Source: Abyssibius alkaniclasticus
Lineage (GTDB): Bacteria; Pseudomonadota; Alphaproteobacteria; Rhodobacterales; Rhodobacteraceae
Direction of reading: 5' to 3'
DNA: 64,000 nt
Assembly (NCBI RefSeq): GCF_020447305.1
Contig: NZ_CP095732.1
Coordinates: 496,001-560,000, forward strand
Made by a program: the position numbers and the translations under genes. Shown here piece by piece: positions 34,986-44,854 of the stretch. Below the pieces are notes generated by a model, which searched no databases, was not told where the DNA came from, and saw nothing but the letters and a program-made list of their open reading frames with translations. Position 1 is the stretch's first letter. Every line of letters begins with the position of its first letter.

Positions 34986-37397
34986 ATGCAAACCCATGCG
35001 AAAGTTGTGATTATTGGCGGCGGCATGATGGGTGCGGGGCTGGCTTACCATCTGGCCGAGGAAGGCTGGAGCGATACCGTGCTTATCGAGAAGGGCGAGC
35101 TGACCAGCGGCTCGACCTGGCACGCCGCCGGGCAATGCCCCAGCTTCATTGGCAATTACAACATGGCCAAGATCCACCATTATTCCAACACGCTCTACCC
35201 CAGGCTGGAGAGTATCACCGGCCAGCCGGCTGGCTGGCATGGCTGTGGCGGCATCAGGCTGGCAACGACCCCGGAAGAGGTGGACTGGTTTCGCCATGTC
35301 GCCGGTTTTTCGGCCAATATCGGCTTTCATATGGAGGTGATCAGCCCCGCGCGGATCAGGGAACTGAACCCCTGGATCAAGACCGATGGCATTCTGGCGG
35401 GGGCATGGACCAATCTGGACGGGCATGTAGACCCGTCAAGCGCCTGCAACGCCCTGGCTGCGGGCGCGCGGCAGATGGGGGCGACGATCATCCGCCGCAA
35501 CCGCGTGACGGGGGTCACACCTTTACCCTCGGGCGAATACCGTGTGGCTACCGAACAGGGCGAGATTACCTGCGAACATCTGGTCAACGCAGCCGGGTGC
35601 TACGCGCGCGAGGTTGGCAAATGGCTGGGGGTTGATACGCCCATCACGAATATGCAGCACCAATATCTGGTGACCGAACCGCTGGAGGAGTTCAAAGACT
35701 CAGAGGTCGAGCTGCCCGTCATGCGCGACCCTGCAACGGCTGGTTATTACCGGCAGGAACAAAAGGCCGGGCTGATCGGCATTTACGAGCATTTCGGCAG
35801 CCAGGAAGCCTGGGCGGCCCGGGGCGGATATCCGGACTGGAACAGCGAGAACGAGCTTTTTGAGGGCGATCTGGACCGCATCGCGCCCTGGCTTGAAAAG
35901 GCGATGGAGCGGATGCCGATCTTTGCCAATGCGGGCATCAAACGTATTATCAACGGGGCCATCCCGCATACGCCCGATGGCAACCCCCTGCTGGGGCCAG
36001 CAGCAGGGTTGCGCAATTTCTGGCAGTGTTGCGGCGCGTCCATCGGCATTGCGCAGGGTGGCGGGGCTGGCAAGTATCTGGCCCAATGGATGGTGCATGG
36101 CGATAGCGAGATCAACATGGCATCGGTCGATCCGCGCCGTTTTGGGGCCTATGCCGACCAAAGCTATACACGCGCCAAAAGCTTTGCCGATTATCATGAG
36201 ATGTTTGAAACCCCACTACCGGGGCGCGAGAACAATGCCGGCAGGCCAGCCCGCGTTACCCCGCTTTACGCACTGCTCAAGGCAAAGGGAGCGGTCTTTA
36301 CCGCAGTCGATGGGTGGGAGCGGCCCAAATATTTCGCCCCCGAAGGCTTTGCCGAAAACCTGCAATACCGCCGCAACACTACCTTTGAGCTTGTCGCCGC
36401 CGAATGCCGCGCGGTGCGCGAACGCGTGGGCATCATGGACCTGTCGAGCTTTGCCAAGATCGATGTGACAGGTGCGGGGGCTGCGGCATTGCTCGACCGC
36501 ATCACCGCCAACCGCCTGCCCTCAAGGCAAGGTGGCATCAAGCTGACGCATGTCTTGTCGGAAAACGGGCGCATCGAGGGTGAGTGGACCATCACCCGGC
36601 TGGCGGATGACCATTTCTATGTGCTGACCGGTGCGGACGCTGAACGCCAGGCACTGGACCATTTGCACCGCGCGGCCGGGGCCGATGTTACCATCACCAA
36701 CCTTACCGAGGCTTTGGGTATGCTGGTGGTGGCCGGGCCAAGGGCGCGTGACGTTTTGGCCCCGCTGAGCGATGCAGACCTGAGCAACGCCCGTTTCCGC
36801 TGGCTTTCGGGGCAGGAAACTATATGTGCCGGCATTCCGGTCCGCGCGCTGAGGGTCAACTATATGGGCGAATTGGGGTGGGAATTGCACACACCGATGG
36901 CGGAACTGGCGCGGCTTTACACTGCCATCATTGCCGCGGGCGCAACGCATGGTATCGCCGATTTCGGCGGGCTGGCGGTGAATTCCCTGCGCATGGAGAA
37001 AGCCTATTGCGGTATGGGCAGCGAGTTGACCAACGAGATCACCCTGCTGGAAGCCGCCAGCACCCGCTTTTACGCCCCTGAAAAAGGAGATTTTCGCGGC
37101 CGTGCCGCAACCGAGGCGTTGCGCGCCAAGGGCATTTCAACAAAGTTGGTTTACGGCGAGATTGCTGCGACCGATTGCGATGCCTATGGCGGCGAGGCCA
37201 TTTTACAGGGCGACCGCGTCGTGGGTGTCTGCACCTCGGGCGGTTATGGCCATGCCACGGGCAAAAGCCTTGCCTTCGCCTATATCGACCCGGCGGCAAC
37301 ACAAAAGCTGGAGATCGTCATCCTCGGCGAACGCCGCGCCTTTACACTGTTGGACCGCCCGGTCTGGGATTCCGGCAACCAAAGGCAAAAGGCGTGA
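34986..37397 (+). CDS. Dimethylglycine/sarcosine dehydrogenase-like flavoprotein with GcvT domain
   Basis: An 803-residue two-part enzyme. The N-terminal D-amino-acid-oxidase-type FAD domain (about 1-400) has VVIIGGGMMGAGLAYHLAEEG and SGSTWHAAGQC, whose His (near residue 46) is the usual covalent FAD site. The C-terminal half (about 420-800) is a GcvT-like aminomethyltransferase fold with GIMDLSSFAKIDVTG, RALRVNYMGELGWELH and LRMEKAYCGMGSELTNE. Such enzymes oxidise N-methyl groups and pass formaldehyde to tetrahydrofolate. It follows the MttB-like gene by 24 bases with an AAGGA site and probably acts on the same or a successive methylated amine. Confidence 0.87.
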   Translation: MQTHAKVVIIGGGMMGAGLAYHLAEEGWSDTVLIEKGELTSGSTWHAAGQCPSFIGNYNMAKIHHYSNTLYPRLESITGQPAGWHGCGGIRLATTPEEVDWFRHVAGFSANIGFHMEVISPARIRELNPWIKTDGILAGAWTNLDGHVDPSSACNALAAGARQMGATIIRRNRVTGVTPLPSGEYRVATEQGEITCEHLVNAAGCYAREVGKWLGVDTPITNMQHQYLVTEPLEEFKDSEVELPVMRDPATAGYYRQEQKAGLIGIYEHFGSQEAWAARGGYPDWNSENELFEGDLDRIAPWLEKAMERMPIFANAGIKRIINGAIPHTPDGNPLLGPAAGLRNFWQCCGASIGIAQGGGAGKYLAQWMVHGDSEINMASVDPRRFGAYADQSYTRAKSFADYHEMFETPLPGRENNAGRPARVTPLYALLKAKGAVFTAVDGWERPKYFAPEGFAENLQYRRNTTFELVAAECRAVRERVGIMDLSSFAKIDVTGAGAAALLDRITANRLPSRQGGIKLTHVLSENGRIEGEWTITRLADDHFYVLTGADAERQALDHLHRAAGADVTITNLTEALGMLVVAGPRARDVLAPLSDADLSNARFRWLSGQETICAGIPVRALRVNYMGELGWELHTPMAELARLYTAIIAAGATHGIADFGGLAVNSLRMEKAYCGMGSELTNEITLLEAASTRFYAPEKGDFRGRAATEALRAKGISTKLVYGEIAATDCDAYGGEAILQGDRVVGVCTSGGYGHATGKSLAFAYIDPAATQKLEIVILGERRAFTLLDRPVWDSGNQRQKA

Positions 37398-37400
37398 ACC

Positions 37401-37426
37401 AGCGGCCAGAACCCTGACTGGCCGCT
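37401..37426 (+). terminator. Hairpin after the demethylase gene
   Basis: AGCGGCCAG (37401-37409) and CTGGCCGCT (37418-37426) form a perfect 9-base-pair stem with an 8-base loop, 3 bases after the stop of the flavoprotein gene. Only TT follows, so rho-independent termination is uncertain. The rest of the 300-base convergent spacer to 37700 shows no gene. Confidence 0.6.
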
Positions 37427-37700
37427 TTGGCTGCGACGCGGAATCTGTTTCATGCGGGCCCGTTTGCCCTGATGTGCAGACCCATAAACGACAGTTCAGG
37501 CATTGGCGGCTGCCAGACAGCAGGATCTGCAGCAAGATCTGCGCGCCATGCGTTGCACCTGCGCTTCTGTTGACACGTCCCGTCAGGGTTCGGGTGAATG
37601 AATTCCACCAAGCGCCTGTATTCCCGCAGCCACCAAACCGCCACCCCGCGTGCAGCACCGCCTCAAAGTCGACATGCGGCATTCCGTTTTCAAGAAGCGG

Positions 37701-39089
37701 TCAAATGGCCGGTCCGGGCCATGTGCGCGCCACCCAGCGTTGCGCATAGGCTGTCATCCGGTTGGTCATCAAGCCAGGCTGATGGGTTTTGGGCATTGGT
37801 GCCTTGGGCCTGACCCCAACGGGTTTTGCCAAAAGTGCCGCACCCTGTGCGGTGCCGGTTGCATTGGCTGACAGGCGGATTGGCGCGCCCGTCGTCGCGC
37901 CGAGCATATCCAGAAAGCAGCGGTTTCGTGCAAACGGGCCTTCGACGATGATATCGCCACGATGCTGGATGAGCGCAAGACAGCGCGCGGTGACCAGCGC
38001 AAGGTAAAAGCCGATCGCCGCCGCGCGCTGGCCAGACCCGGGCGCGGGTTCGGCGCCAATCCACCGGGCAAGCGCGCCGATGAACGGGCCGGTTTCAGGG
38101 GTGAGCGCCGGCAGCAGCATTGTGCCGCTGTCAAGGATTGCGGCGATGTCGCCCTCTGTCGGTGCCGCGCAGCCCGCGCCGATTGCCATGTCATATTCCC
38201 GCCCGCCCATGAAACGCGCAGACGGGACCGGATCGCCAAAGGCATTGACGTTGATCAGTGTATCGCGCGCCGGGTCTGGCACGAAAGGGCCACCGCCTAT
38301 CGCCATCGCAATAACCCATGTGCCGGTGGACACCACGCTGAACGGTGCAGTTTGTGCAAGCAGATGCGGCAAAAGCGATGCGTTGGAATCATGGATGCCG
38401 CAATAAACGGGTGTGCTGGCAGGCAGGCCGGTTTGCGCAGCCAGCTCGGGCAGGATGGGGCCAAGAACATCGCCGGACGGACGGGCCGGGGCGAGCCTGC
38501 CGGAAATATCGAGCCGATCGACGAGCGATGAAAACCGCCGTTCAAACGGGTTCCACAAATCGGAGTGGCAGCCAAGCGAGGTGACATCGCTCGCCGCCAC
38601 GCCTGTCAGGCGAAACCCCCAATATTGCGGATAGGTGACGATGTGCTGCACGCGGGATTTCAGCGTCGGGTCGGCTTCAAACTGCCAGAACAGTTGCGCG
38701 CCAATATTCAGCCCCATGCCAAGCCGGGGCGAGCCGGATTGCGCAAATGCCGGACGAATGGCGTTATAGGCGGCGGCACTCGTCTCTGGCCCCTTGTCTT
38801 CATAGTCAAGCACCGGGGCGGCAAGCTGCCCGTCAGCACCAATCAGCGCCGCAGCCGCGCCGTGGGTGGTGACGACAATGGCATCAATCCCGTGGGCGGC
38901 GTTGAAACCGGCAAGCCCGTCCAGCAGAAATGCCCAATGACCCTCCACATCGAAATGCCGATAGGGCGGGCCGGCAAGAACGGTGTTGGGGCGGGTAATG
39001 ACGGCGATTTCCGACAGGGTTTCAAGCGCGACCAGCGCCAGTTTGGCGTTGGTTTTGCCAATATCAATAACCGCGACATGCCCTTTCAT
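37701..39089 (-). CDS. rhaK: L-rhamnulokinase, rhizobial RhaK type (FGGY kinase)
   Basis: A 462-residue FGGY-family sugar kinase, phosphorylating L-rhamnulose at O1 with ATP. The N-terminal phosphate-binding loop is [15 protein letters not shown]; other blocks are [27 protein letters not shown] with the catalytic Asp, and STGTWVIAM. It is the last gene of rhaRSTPQUK, starting in an ATGA overlap with rhaU. In Rhizobium leguminosarum RhaK is also needed for transport activity of the RhaSTPQ importer. The C-terminus ends near a 300-base empty spacer. Confidence 0.87.
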   Translation of the reverse strand: MKGHVAVIDIGKTNAKLALVALETLSEIAVITRPNTVLAGPPYRHFDVEGHWAFLLDGLAGFNAAHGIDAIVVTTHGAAAALIGADGQLAAPVLDYEDKGPETSAAAYNAIRPAFAQSGSPRLGMGLNIGAQLFWQFEADPTLKSRVQHIVTYPQYWGFRLTGVAASDVTSLGCHSDLWNPFERRFSSLVDRLDISGRLAPARPSGDVLGPILPELAAQTGLPASTPVYCGIHDSNASLLPHLLAQTAPFSVVSTGTWVIAMAIGGGPFVPDPARDTLINVNAFGDPVPSARFMGGREYDMAIGAGCAAPTEGDIAAILDSGTMLLPALTPETGPFIGALARWIGAEPAPGSGQRAAAIGFYLALVTARCLALIQHRGDIIVEGPFARNRCFLDMLGATTGAPIRLSANATGTAQGAALLAKPVGVRPKAPMPKTHQPGLMTNRMTAYAQRWVARTWPGPAI

Positions 39090-39400
39090 GGCAAATGGAA
39101 AACCTGGGTCAGGTCGGTCACAACCGGCTGGTTATCGGGATGGGTCTGCATGATATCGGCCATATACGCCCACCATTTCTGCATGATTTCGGTTCCTGGC
39201 AGCCTGTCCATTCCATGATCGTCGCTGCGCCACAACACGCCGAACAGACTATGCGTTTCCTCGTCCAGATGGATTGAATAGTCCGAAACCCCGGCATTTT
39301 TCAGCAGGGCGGCAAGCTCTGGCCAGATCGCATCATGGCGGCGGATATATTCATCCTTGCAGCCGGGGTTCAGTTGCATCTTGAAGGCATATTTCTGCAT
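39086..39400 (-). CDS. rhaU: L-rhamnose mutarotase
   Basis: A 104-residue RhaM/RhaU-family mutarotase that interconverts alpha and beta L-rhamnose. Family blocks are [26 protein letters not shown] with the catalytic His, [16 protein letters not shown], and [11 protein letters not shown] near the C-terminus. The ATG at 39400 shares one base with the rhaQ stop (TGATG), and its own stop overlaps rhaK (ATGA), so rhaQ-rhaU-rhaK are coupled. The frame stays open to 39622 but the upstream part is inside rhaQ. Confidence 0.92.
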   Translation of the reverse strand: MQKYAFKMQLNPGCKDEYIRRHDAIWPELAALLKNAGVSDYSIHLDEETHSLFGVLWRSDDHGMDRLPGTEIMQKWWAYMADIMQTHPDNQPVVTDLTQVFHLP

Positions 39401-40383
39401 CAGCGCCTCCGCATGGCCCAAAGCCGGGGCAAGGCGATTACGCCGATCAGCAGCGCGCCGATGACAATCGACATGACAATGCCCGGCACGTTCAGCAGGC
39501 CAAGCCCGAAAGTGACCAGCCCCATGACAAAGGCCGCAATGACAACCCCCGGAATGGTGCCCGAACCGCCAAGTATGTTCACACCGCCAAGCACCACCAT
39601 TGTGATCACCTCCAACTCCCACCCCACCGCGATAGAGGGCCGGGTCGAGCCGAGGCGCGAGGTGAGGCAGACCGCGGCAACCCCGGCCATCAGGCCGGTA
39701 AGAAGGAACAGGATGAATTTGACCCGAGCCACCCGAATGCCTGAAAACAGCGCGCCGGTCGGGTTGTTGCCAATGGCATAGACCGCACGGCCGAAATTGG
39801 TCTTGTGCAGCACGATGCCATAAATCAGCGCGATGATCGCAAACAGCACCAGTTCAAACGAGATGACCCAATAGACATAGCCGCGGCCAATGAATGAAAA
39901 TTCGGCCGGGTAGCCCCCATAGGCCTGATCGCCCAGCACCACATAGCTGATGCCGCGAAACAGGCTCATCGTGCCGATGGTCACAACGATAGAGGGCAGC
40001 CCCATTCCGGTAACAAGGAACCCGTTGAACGCACCGCAAACAAGCCCCGTGCCGAGCCCGACAAGAACAAGCACCGGCACACCGGCGCCCATTTGCACCG
40101 CCGCCCCCATCGCGGTAGAGGCAAGCGCAATGATCGCGGCGACCGAGAGGTCGATCTCGCCAGAAATGATCAGCAGCGCCATAGCAAAGGCAATCATCGC
40201 CTTTTCGGTGAAGTTGAAGGTCGCGTCCGACAGGTTCCAGGCGTTCAGAAAATAGGGCGAGGCAAGGCTGTTGGCGATGAAAATGGTTATCGCCACCAAC
40301 AAGAGCAGCGTTTCCCAGCTTTTCAGCCGGCGTTGCAGGGTTGATTGCAGGCGGTCGGGGATATGGCGTTCGCTCAGGCTCAT
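39400..40383 (-). CDS. rhaQ: Rhamnose ABC transporter permease RhaQ
   Basis: A 327-residue RbsC-type inner-membrane permease (BPD_transp_2), with about nine hydrophobic segments. Family blocks are [67 protein letters not shown] and [15 protein letters not shown]. It begins overlapping the rhaP stop by 4 bases (ATGA). It pairs with RhaP as a heterodimeric channel for L-rhamnose. Confidence 0.88.
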   Translation of the reverse strand: MSLSERHIPDRLQSTLQRRLKSWETLLLLVAITIFIANSLASPYFLNAWNLSDATFNFTEKAMIAFAMALLIISGEIDLSVAAIIALASTAMGAAVQMGAGVPVLVLVGLGTGLVCGAFNGFLVTGMGLPSIVVTIGTMSLFRGISYVVLGDQAYGGYPAEFSFIGRGYVYWVISFELVLFAIIALIYGIVLHKTNFGRAVYAIGNNPTGALFSGIRVARVKFILFLLTGLMAGVAAVCLTSRLGSTRPSIAVGWELEVITMVVLGGVNILGGSGTIPGVVIAAFVMGLVTFGLGLLNVPGIVMSIVIGALLIGVIALPRLWAMRRR

Positions 40384-41363
40384 GCCGCTTGCTCCGCTGA
40401 TTTGAGGATGATGCGGCCCTTCTTGCGGCTGGCCTGTGCATTCAGGGCGACCGCGATGATGATGGCAGAGCCGGAAATGGCCAACTGCCAGAAGGGTGAA
40501 ATATTGACGACGGGCAATGCGTTCTTGATGACGCCAAGAAAGAGCGCCCCCAGCACCGCGCCGCCGACCGTGCCCAACCCGCCCGCAATCGATATGCCGC
40601 CAATGACGCAGGCGGCGACCACGTCCAGTTCAAACCCGCCTGCAATATCGACATAGGCCACAGCATAGCGTGACACCCATAAATACCCTGTCAACCCGGC
40701 CAATGCGCCCGAAATGGTAAAGGCCCAGAACTGCGTTTTGCCAACATTGATGCCGGTATAGGTGGCCGCATGTGGGTTGCCGCCCACCGCATAGAACGAA
40801 CGGCCAAGCGTTGTGCGGGTCATGACCACGGTGAACAGGATGACCGCCGCGATTGCCACCCAGCTGAGCATCGGCAGCCCGGCGAACACACCGCGCGGCA
40901 GGGCCTTGAACGCGGCGCTCATCTCATGGCTGTTGACCCATTTGCCATCGGAAATCAGGAAAATGACGCCCCGGAAAATGGTCATCGTGCCAAGGGTAAC
41001 AACAATGGGCGGGATGTTGAGTTTCCAGACCAGAATGCCATTGAACATGCCAAGCAAGGTGCCAAGGCCAATGGCAACTGCAAGGATGAAGACCATCGGC
41101 AGGCCGGGAAAGGCGGTGTTCAGCATGGCGACGACCATGCCGGTCAGCGCCAGATTGGCGGCGACAGACAGGTCGATACATTTGGTGAGGATGACAATCA
41201 TCTGCCCGATGGCCAGCAAAATCAGCGGCGATGTGTCATTCAGCACACCCGCCAGGCTGCTTGGGGTCACAAAGCCCGGAAAGCGCGTGGCGATCAGCCC
41301 CAGCAGTGCTGCGATAGCGGCGAAAAGCAGGGTTTCGCGGGATGAAAGAAGCCGTTTCAGCAT
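40380..41363 (-). CDS. rhaP: Rhamnose ABC transporter permease RhaP
   Basis: A 327-residue RbsC-type permease paralogous to RhaQ. Blocks are IVILTKCIDLSVAANLALTGMV, IPPIVVTLGTMTIFRGVIFLIS, LGRSFYAVGGNPHAATYTGINV and GGISIAGGLGTVGGAV. It follows the rhaT gene by about 15 bases. The C-terminus is basic (RKKGRIILKSAEQ). Position and partner genes match the R. leguminosarum rhaSTPQUK order exactly. Confidence 0.88.
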   Translation of the reverse strand: MLKRLLSSRETLLFAAIAALLGLIATRFPGFVTPSSLAGVLNDTSPLILLAIGQMIVILTKCIDLSVAANLALTGMVVAMLNTAFPGLPMVFILAVAIGLGTLLGMFNGILVWKLNIPPIVVTLGTMTIFRGVIFLISDGKWVNSHEMSAAFKALPRGVFAGLPMLSWVAIAAVILFTVVMTRTTLGRSFYAVGGNPHAATYTGINVGKTQFWAFTISGALAGLTGYLWVSRYAVAYVDIAGGFELDVVAACVIGGISIAGGLGTVGGAVLGALFLGVIKNALPVVNISPFWQLAISGSAIIIAVALNAQASRKKGRIILKSAEQAA

Positions 41364-41378
41364 GTCATCGCACCTTTA

Positions 41379-42899
41379 TCAAATGCCGGCTGCGTGGCGG
41401 ACAAGGGTTTCAGGGGTCAGCGTGTCATTGGCCAGTTCTGCAACCATCCGGCCTTCGCGCATGACGATCACTCGGTCCGACATGCCCAGAATTTCCGGAA
41501 TTTCGCTGCTGACCATGATCACAGCCAGGCCCTGTGCGGCCAGTTCCGCCATAAACTCATGCACGGCAGCCTTGGAGCCGATATCAATGCCCTTGGTGGG
41601 CTCATCCAGGATGATCACCCTGGGCTGGGTGGCCAGCCATTTGGCGATGACAACTTTCTGCTGGTTGCCCCCCGACAGATTGCCGACATTGGTATCAAGC
41701 GAGGCGGCGCGCAAATCCAGCCGGGCGGTGTATTCGCGCGCCAGCTTGAATTCTTCGGCCAGGCGCAGAAAACCCCGGCGCGAGGTTTTGTGCAGGCTTG
41801 GCAGCGTGACATTCTGAAAGATCGGCAGCGCGGTAATCGCCCCCTGTCTGCCACGATCTTCCGGCACATAGACAATGCCATTGGCCACCGCATCGGCAGG
41901 CGAGCGGATCGTGGCCGGCTTGCCCGCAATCTGCACCCTGCCGCTGGCGGGGCGGGTTATGCCGAACAGCGCCTGCATGAATTCCGACCGGCCCGCGCCG
42001 ACCAGGCCATAAAAGCCAAGGATTTCACCGCGGCGCAGCGTAAAGCCGATATCGGCAAACTCGGTCGGGTGGCTGAAATCGGCAATGGCCAGCACCTCAT
42101 CGCCCAGCGATTTGCTGCGATCCGGGAAGATCTGGCTGACATCGCGGCCAACCATCATATGCACAAGCTCGTCTTTTGTGATGGCGTCAATCTGACCGTC
42201 ACCAATGAACTGGCCGTCGCGAAACACGGTGTAACGATCGGCAATCCGGAAGATTTCATCGAATTTGTGGCTGATGAACAAAATCGCCTTGTTCTGGGAT
42301 TTGAGCTTTTCGACAAGCTCGTAAAGCTCCTGAATTTCCTTGTGGCTGAGCGCGGCAGTCGGCTCATCCATGATGACCACGCGCGCATCAATCGACAAAG
42401 CCCGCGCTATGGCGACCATATGTTTATTGGCGATACCAAGGTCGCGCAGCTTGGCGGCCGGGTCGAGCCTGGCACCGATTTCATCCAGAATGGCGGCGGC
42501 GCGGCGGCGCATTTCGGCCCAGTCTATCAGCCCGAACCGGCCGCGCGGGGCATGGCCAAGGAAGATGTTTTCGGCAACCGACAGCTCATCGAACAACACC
42601 GTTTCCTGATGGATTGCGGTAACACCGGCGGCTGCGGCGTCATGCGCTGTGGCAAAATGCACAGGCGCGCCATCGACCAGAATCTGGCCGTCGGTCGGCT
42701 GGTAAATCCCTGTCAGGATTTTTACGACGGTCGACTTGCCCGCGCCGTTTTCACCGACAAGCGCAGTGACCTGACCGGGATAAAGTTGCAGCGCAACCTT
42801 TGACAGCGCGGTCACGCCGGGGAAGGTTTTGGTAATCCCATCCAGGGCAATCACCGGCATGGCGGGGCGTTCAGCAAGGGCCAGGTTGGTTTGTGCCAT
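41379..42899 (-). CDS. rhaT: Rhamnose ABC transporter ATPase RhaT (tandem ABC domains)
   Basis: A 506-residue sugar ATPase with two fused ABC domains of RbsA type. The first (about 15-240) has a full Walker A GENGAGKST and Walker B VVIMDEPTAAL but a degenerate signature. The second (about 265-500) has a weakened P-loop GLVGAGRSE and an intact signature NLSGGNQQK and Walker B VIILDEPTKGIDIG. This asymmetry is normal for the family. The ATG at 42899 is chosen because the frame farther upstream overlaps the hairpin and rhaS; a later ATG at 42860 is possible. Confidence 0.87.
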   Translation of the reverse strand: MAQTNLALAERPAMPVIALDGITKTFPGVTALSKVALQLYPGQVTALVGENGAGKSTVVKILTGIYQPTDGQILVDGAPVHFATAHDAAAAGVTAIHQETVLFDELSVAENIFLGHAPRGRFGLIDWAEMRRRAAAILDEIGARLDPAAKLRDLGIANKHMVAIARALSIDARVVIMDEPTAALSHKEIQELYELVEKLKSQNKAILFISHKFDEIFRIADRYTVFRDGQFIGDGQIDAITKDELVHMMVGRDVSQIFPDRSKSLGDEVLAIADFSHPTEFADIGFTLRRGEILGFYGLVGAGRSEFMQALFGITRPASGRVQIAGKPATIRSPADAVANGIVYVPEDRGRQGAITALPIFQNVTLPSLHKTSRRGFLRLAEEFKLAREYTARLDLRAASLDTNVGNLSGGNQQKVVIAKWLATQPRVIILDEPTKGIDIGSKAAVHEFMAELAAQGLAVIMVSSEIPEILGMSDRVIVMREGRMVAELANDTLTPETLVRHAAGI

Positions 42900-42921
42900 G
42901 ATGGGGTTTCCGGGGGTTTGG

Positions 42922-42949
42922 AAAAACCCGGCGCGACAGGCGCGCCGGG
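42922..42949 (-). terminator. Intrinsic-terminator-like attenuator between rhaS and rhaT
   Basis: CCCGGCGCG and CGCGCCGGG (42927-42949) make a perfect 9-base-pair GC stem with a 5-base loop. On the minus strand it is followed immediately by five T (42922-42926). It lies just after the rhaS stop, and should make rhaS mRNA more abundant than the downstream transporter genes. Confidence 0.82.
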
Positions 42950-42963
42950 AGTCGGGAGGTGGC

Positions 42964-43965
42964 TTAGAAGATCGACTTGAACTCTTCGATATTCGAGGCG
43001 TCATAGACGAACGGGTCGGCCATTGCGCCGGAATTGGTCTCATCCAGAACCAATGTGCCCATGCGCCCCATCGGAATGGATGCGCCGGGTTCAGCCGTGG
43101 CGGCGCCGGTGGCCAGGGCATAGGCGATCATCGTCGCGGAATAGCCAAGGTCGATCGGGTTCCAGATGGCAAAGGACTGCGACGCGCCCGCCTCGATTGC
43201 GCCCGCCATTTCCGAGGGCAGGCCAAGGCCGGTGACATTCACCTCACCCACGCGGCCTGCATCCACAACGGCCTGCGCGGCAGCCACGATGCCCACCGAT
43301 GTTGGCGCGATAATCGCGTCCAGATCGGGATAGGCCTGCATGAGGCCAATGGCTTCGCGGTAGGATTTGTCGGCAAGGTCATCGCCATAAACCGTGGCAA
43401 CCACGTCGATGCCGGGATAGTTGCCCATCACGGCATTCATTTCCGCAATCCAGGTATTCTGGTTTGTGGCGGTTGCCGAGGCCGACAGAACAGCCACCTG
43501 GCCGCCATCGGGCAGATGATCGGCGGCAAGCTTGATGATCATATTGCCGATCAGCGCGTTGGACGACGGGTTCAGATGCACCTGACGGCCAGCTTCCGCC
43601 ACACCGGAATCCCACGAAATAACGGTGATGCCACGCTGCATTGCGCGCTGCAAAACCGGCACAAGCGCATCGGTATCGTTTGCGGAAATGGCAATCGCAT
43701 CCACGCCCTGCGCGATCAGCGCGTTGATCACTTCGATCTGGCCTTCGGCGGTTGTGTCGGTCGGGCCGGTATAGATGATCTCGACATTGCCAAGCTCGGC
43801 GGCGGCTTCCTCGGCCCCGCGCGCGGCGGCCTCAAAAAAGCCGATGCCAAGGGCTTTGACGACAACCGCGATGCGCACAGGGTCCTGGGCCAGCGCGCTG
43901 CTGCCCATCATGCTTGCAACAAGGCCAAGGCTTGCGGCAAGTGTAGTGAAAGTTCGACGTTTCAT
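42964..43965 (-). CDS. rhaS: L-rhamnose-binding periplasmic protein
   Basis: A 333-residue sugar-binding protein of the RbsB/RhaS type (Peripla_BP_4). The signal peptide is MKRRTFTTLAASLGLVASMMG, cleaved after ALAQ. Mature blocks are VRIAVVVKALGIGFFEAAARGAEEAA, GVDAIAISANDTDALVPVL and GITVISWDSGVAEAGRQVHLN. The start at 43965 has GGGAG about 8 bases upstream; the frame stays open to 44037. It is the second gene of the rha transport operon and is followed by a terminator-like hairpin. Confidence 0.9.
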   Translation of the reverse strand: MKRRTFTTLAASLGLVASMMGSSALAQDPVRIAVVVKALGIGFFEAAARGAEEAAAELGNVEIIYTGPTDTTAEGQIEVINALIAQGVDAIAISANDTDALVPVLQRAMQRGITVISWDSGVAEAGRQVHLNPSSNALIGNMIIKLAADHLPDGGQVAVLSASATATNQNTWIAEMNAVMGNYPGIDVVATVYGDDLADKSYREAIGLMQAYPDLDAIIAPTSVGIVAAAQAVVDAGRVGEVNVTGLGLPSEMAGAIEAGASQSFAIWNPIDLGYSATMIAYALATGAATAEPGASIPMGRMGTLVLDETNSGAMADPFVYDASNIEEFKSIF

Positions 43966-44002
43966 GTTAGCTCTCCCAGTGGTTTGAATTGATAGCTCCC
44001 GC

Positions 44003-44809
44003 CTATGAGGCGGCTTCCTCCTCTTGCCGGTTGCCACCCTGTCGGGCGACGATCAGCGTCACTTCAGCCGCATCAAGCATGGCGGCTGCCTTGTCAGAGA
44101 TCCCCTCATCGGTGATCACTGTGTCGATCCGGCCAAGCGCACAAAGCACAAGGCTTGACCGGTTTTCGAATTTCGTGCTGTCAACCAGAACGACCAGCTC
44201 ATCGGCCTGGCCCATCAGCTTCTGTTCTGCCTGAATGAGCAGCGGATCGGCCTCCATCAGCCCGAGCGGGCCAAGGCCCTGGGCCCCCATGAACATGCGG
44301 CGCGCATAGAAGTTGCGCGTCGTGTCATTTTCAAAGGGAGAAATGATGATGTTCTGTTCGCGGTAGATCGTGCCGCCCGAAAGCGTGATCGTATTCTTGG
44401 AATTCTTCAGCAGATGTTCGGCAATCGGAAAGGAATTCGTAAAGACCTGCAACCGGCGCGAAGCAAGCGGATGCACCATTTGAAAGGTGGTCGTGCCGCC
44501 ATTGATGATGATCGGCTCGCCATCGGCGCACATGTCGACAGCCGCCCGCGCAATCGCCTGCTTTTGCTTGATGCGCATGGTCTCGTTCACCGCAAAGGTG
44601 CGGCCCGCCAGCCCGATGAAGCTTGGCGGGGTAATCGCCTCGGCCCCGCCCCGCACGCGGCGAAGTTTCTTTTGCATATGCAGCGTGGCAACATCGCGGC
44701 GGATCGTGGCCTCGGATGCGCCCGTCAGGCCGCACAGGTCGATCACCGTCACGACCGGGCGGTCCTGAACGGCAGACAGAATGATCCTGTGGCGCTCTTT
44801 TTCGTGCAT
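44003..44809 (-). CDS. rhaR: DeoR-family rhamnose repressor RhaR
   Basis: A 268-residue DeoR regulator. The HTH (about 5-55) has VTVIDLCGLTGASEATIRRDVATLH followed by LRRVRGGAEA; the DeoR C-terminal sensor domain (about 75-255) has IIINGGTTTFQMV, VFTNSFPIAEHL, LSGGTIYREQN and VDSTKFENRSSL. GGGGAGGA precedes the ATG. It is first in the minus-strand rha operon and divergent from rhaDI. In rhizobia RhaR negatively controls both units; the long nested palindrome in the spacer is its likely operator. Confidence 0.9.
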   Translation of the reverse strand: MHEKERHRIILSAVQDRPVVTVIDLCGLTGASEATIRRDVATLHMQKKLRRVRGGAEAITPPSFIGLAGRTFAVNETMRIKQKQAIARAAVDMCADGEPIIINGGTTTFQMVHPLASRRLQVFTNSFPIAEHLLKNSKNTITLSGGTIYREQNIIISPFENDTTRNFYARRMFMGAQGLGPLGLMEADPLLIQAEQKLMGQADELVVLVDSTKFENRSSLVLCALGRIDTVITDEGISDKAAAMLDAAEVTLIVARQGGNRQEEEAAS

Positions 44810-44854
44810 CTCGTCCTCCCCTGTCTGAAAAAGTTTGCGCGATTCCGATCACAA

